A stretch of 64,000 nt of DNA from an uncultured Pirellulaceae bacterium (GTDB lineage Bacteria > Planctomycetota > Planctomycetia > Pirellulales > Pirellulaceae), in assembly GCA_937941455.1 (NCBI GenBank), contig CALDHM010000019.1, positions 61,940-125,939 on the forward strand. The letters are read 5' to 3'. Positions 63,837 through 64,000 of the stretch are shown piece by piece. The notes beneath the pieces are model-generated. The model saw nothing but the letters and a program-made list of their open reading frames with translations. It made no database searches and was not told where the DNA came from. Every line of letters starts with the position of its first letter. Position 1 is the first letter of the stretch. A program made the translations under genes and the position numbers.

Positions 63837-64000
63837 TTAATTTTCGAAGGCATTGTCTTCTGTCTTCAGCCGCTCGCGGAGTTCGTGGCGGGGTTGCGTC
63901 ATCAGCCGATACTTATCCTTCCGTTTCTTCACGACGCGCGGTTCCATCCGCCCCGGACGATCGCCAATCAAGCATTGCGAAATCTCTTTCAGTAACCGCC
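63837..64000 (-). mobile_element. IS4-family transposase, C-terminal part only
   Basis: The minus strand from the window edge reads ISQCLIGDRPGRMEPRVVKK, then KDKYRLMTQPRHELRERL, then a TAA at 63837. The DRPGR-EPR-KRR-YPLMT pattern is the C-terminus of IS4-family DDE transposases. The rest of the gene lies outside the window. It is unrelated to the Tn5-like fossil at 14 kb. Confidence 0.7.

Larger units (their letters stand above)
63512..64000 (+). mobile_element. IS66-type accessory protein TnpA, disrupted and open at the right edge
   Basis: From ATG 63512 (GAAGGG 8 bases upstream) the frame reads FWRWVLVEFERSGLSVREF, then CHQEGISEPSFYSWRKKI and LPVLMPVRVAPDP. This is the N-terminal domain of IS66-family TnpA. 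After about 63720 it becomes a repeat-derived sequence and stays open to the window end, overlapping a minus-strand transposase. The original gene is therefore probably interrupted near 63725. A possible IS66 left end (GTGAGCG) lies at 63434. Confidence 0.65.

Noticed and set aside
1..64000. CRISPR arrays, tRNA and rRNA genes
   Set aside because: No regularly spaced 25-40 base repeats, and no tRNA TpsiC-arm or rRNA sequence recognised on either strand.

Overview
The window is chromosomal DNA of moderate GC content, most likely from a member of the Planctomycetota close to the Pirellulaceae. This is an inference. It rests on the gene style rather than a marker gene: many conserved proteins of unknown function, a Tat-exported Gfo/Idh/MocA oxidoreductase, a sulfotransferase, an FHA protein, secreted Tyr-rich and lipoprotein products, a ResB-CcsA fusion, short overlapping operons, and frequent TTG/GTG starts. 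I found no rRNA, tRNA or CRISPR array.

Layout. 0-8.6 kb: a left-truncated DUF2325-type gene, a secreted muramidase-like protein with an EF-hand, an exported protein, an alpha/beta hydrolase, and a SNF2 helicase followed closely by a sulfotransferase. 8.9-12.5 kb: minus-strand flagellar export operon fliO-fliP-fliQ-fliR-flhB, in which FlhB stops before its NPTH autocleavage domain. 12.8-15.3 kb: a gene graveyard with a decayed alpha/beta-hydrolase/adenylate-cyclase gene and a full-length but frameshifted Tn5/IS4-type transposase. 15.4-18 kb: two trypsin-like PDZ proteins, one active-looking and one a pseudoprotease with its PDZ nested inside the protease fold. 18.3-25.9 kb: MBL-fold hydrolase, CoA-transferase, a membrane dipeptidase/asparaginase II fusion, a TatD-like hydrolase of the Ebo type, and a YjbQ protein. 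26.3-28.1 kb: a hipBA toxin-antitoxin pair behind three regularly spaced palindromic operators. 28.1-29.8 kb: ispF-ruvC-ruvA. 30-33.5 kb: a three-gene ABC-2 exporter (ATPase plus two permeases) and a HExxH protein. 33.7-43 kb: an acidic HTH/transmembrane protein, fumarylacetoacetase with a conserved partner, a lipoprotein and the 1284-residue ResB-CcsA cytochrome c synthetase. 43-53 kb: aroC, prfA-prmC, a fatty acid desaturase, a Tat oxidoreductase and pyruvate kinase. 53.5-62 kb: FHA and TPR proteins, two tandem CNNM/CorC proteins coupled to a double-length ABC permease, and pheA. 62-64 kb: a gene-poor stretch with a strong terminator, then IS66-type and IS4-type transposase fragments at the right edge.

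Functional links. AroC (chorismate) and PheA (prephenate dehydratase) belong to aromatic amino acid synthesis, and FahA ends tyrosine breakdown. PrfA and PrmC are a release factor and the methylase of its GGQ loop. RuvA and RuvC resolve Holliday junctions. A degenerate palindromic repeat (core CTCGCTTACGCATCGG and CCTATCC-AAAA) recurs in at least four intergenic spots, suggesting a dispersed MITE-like family.
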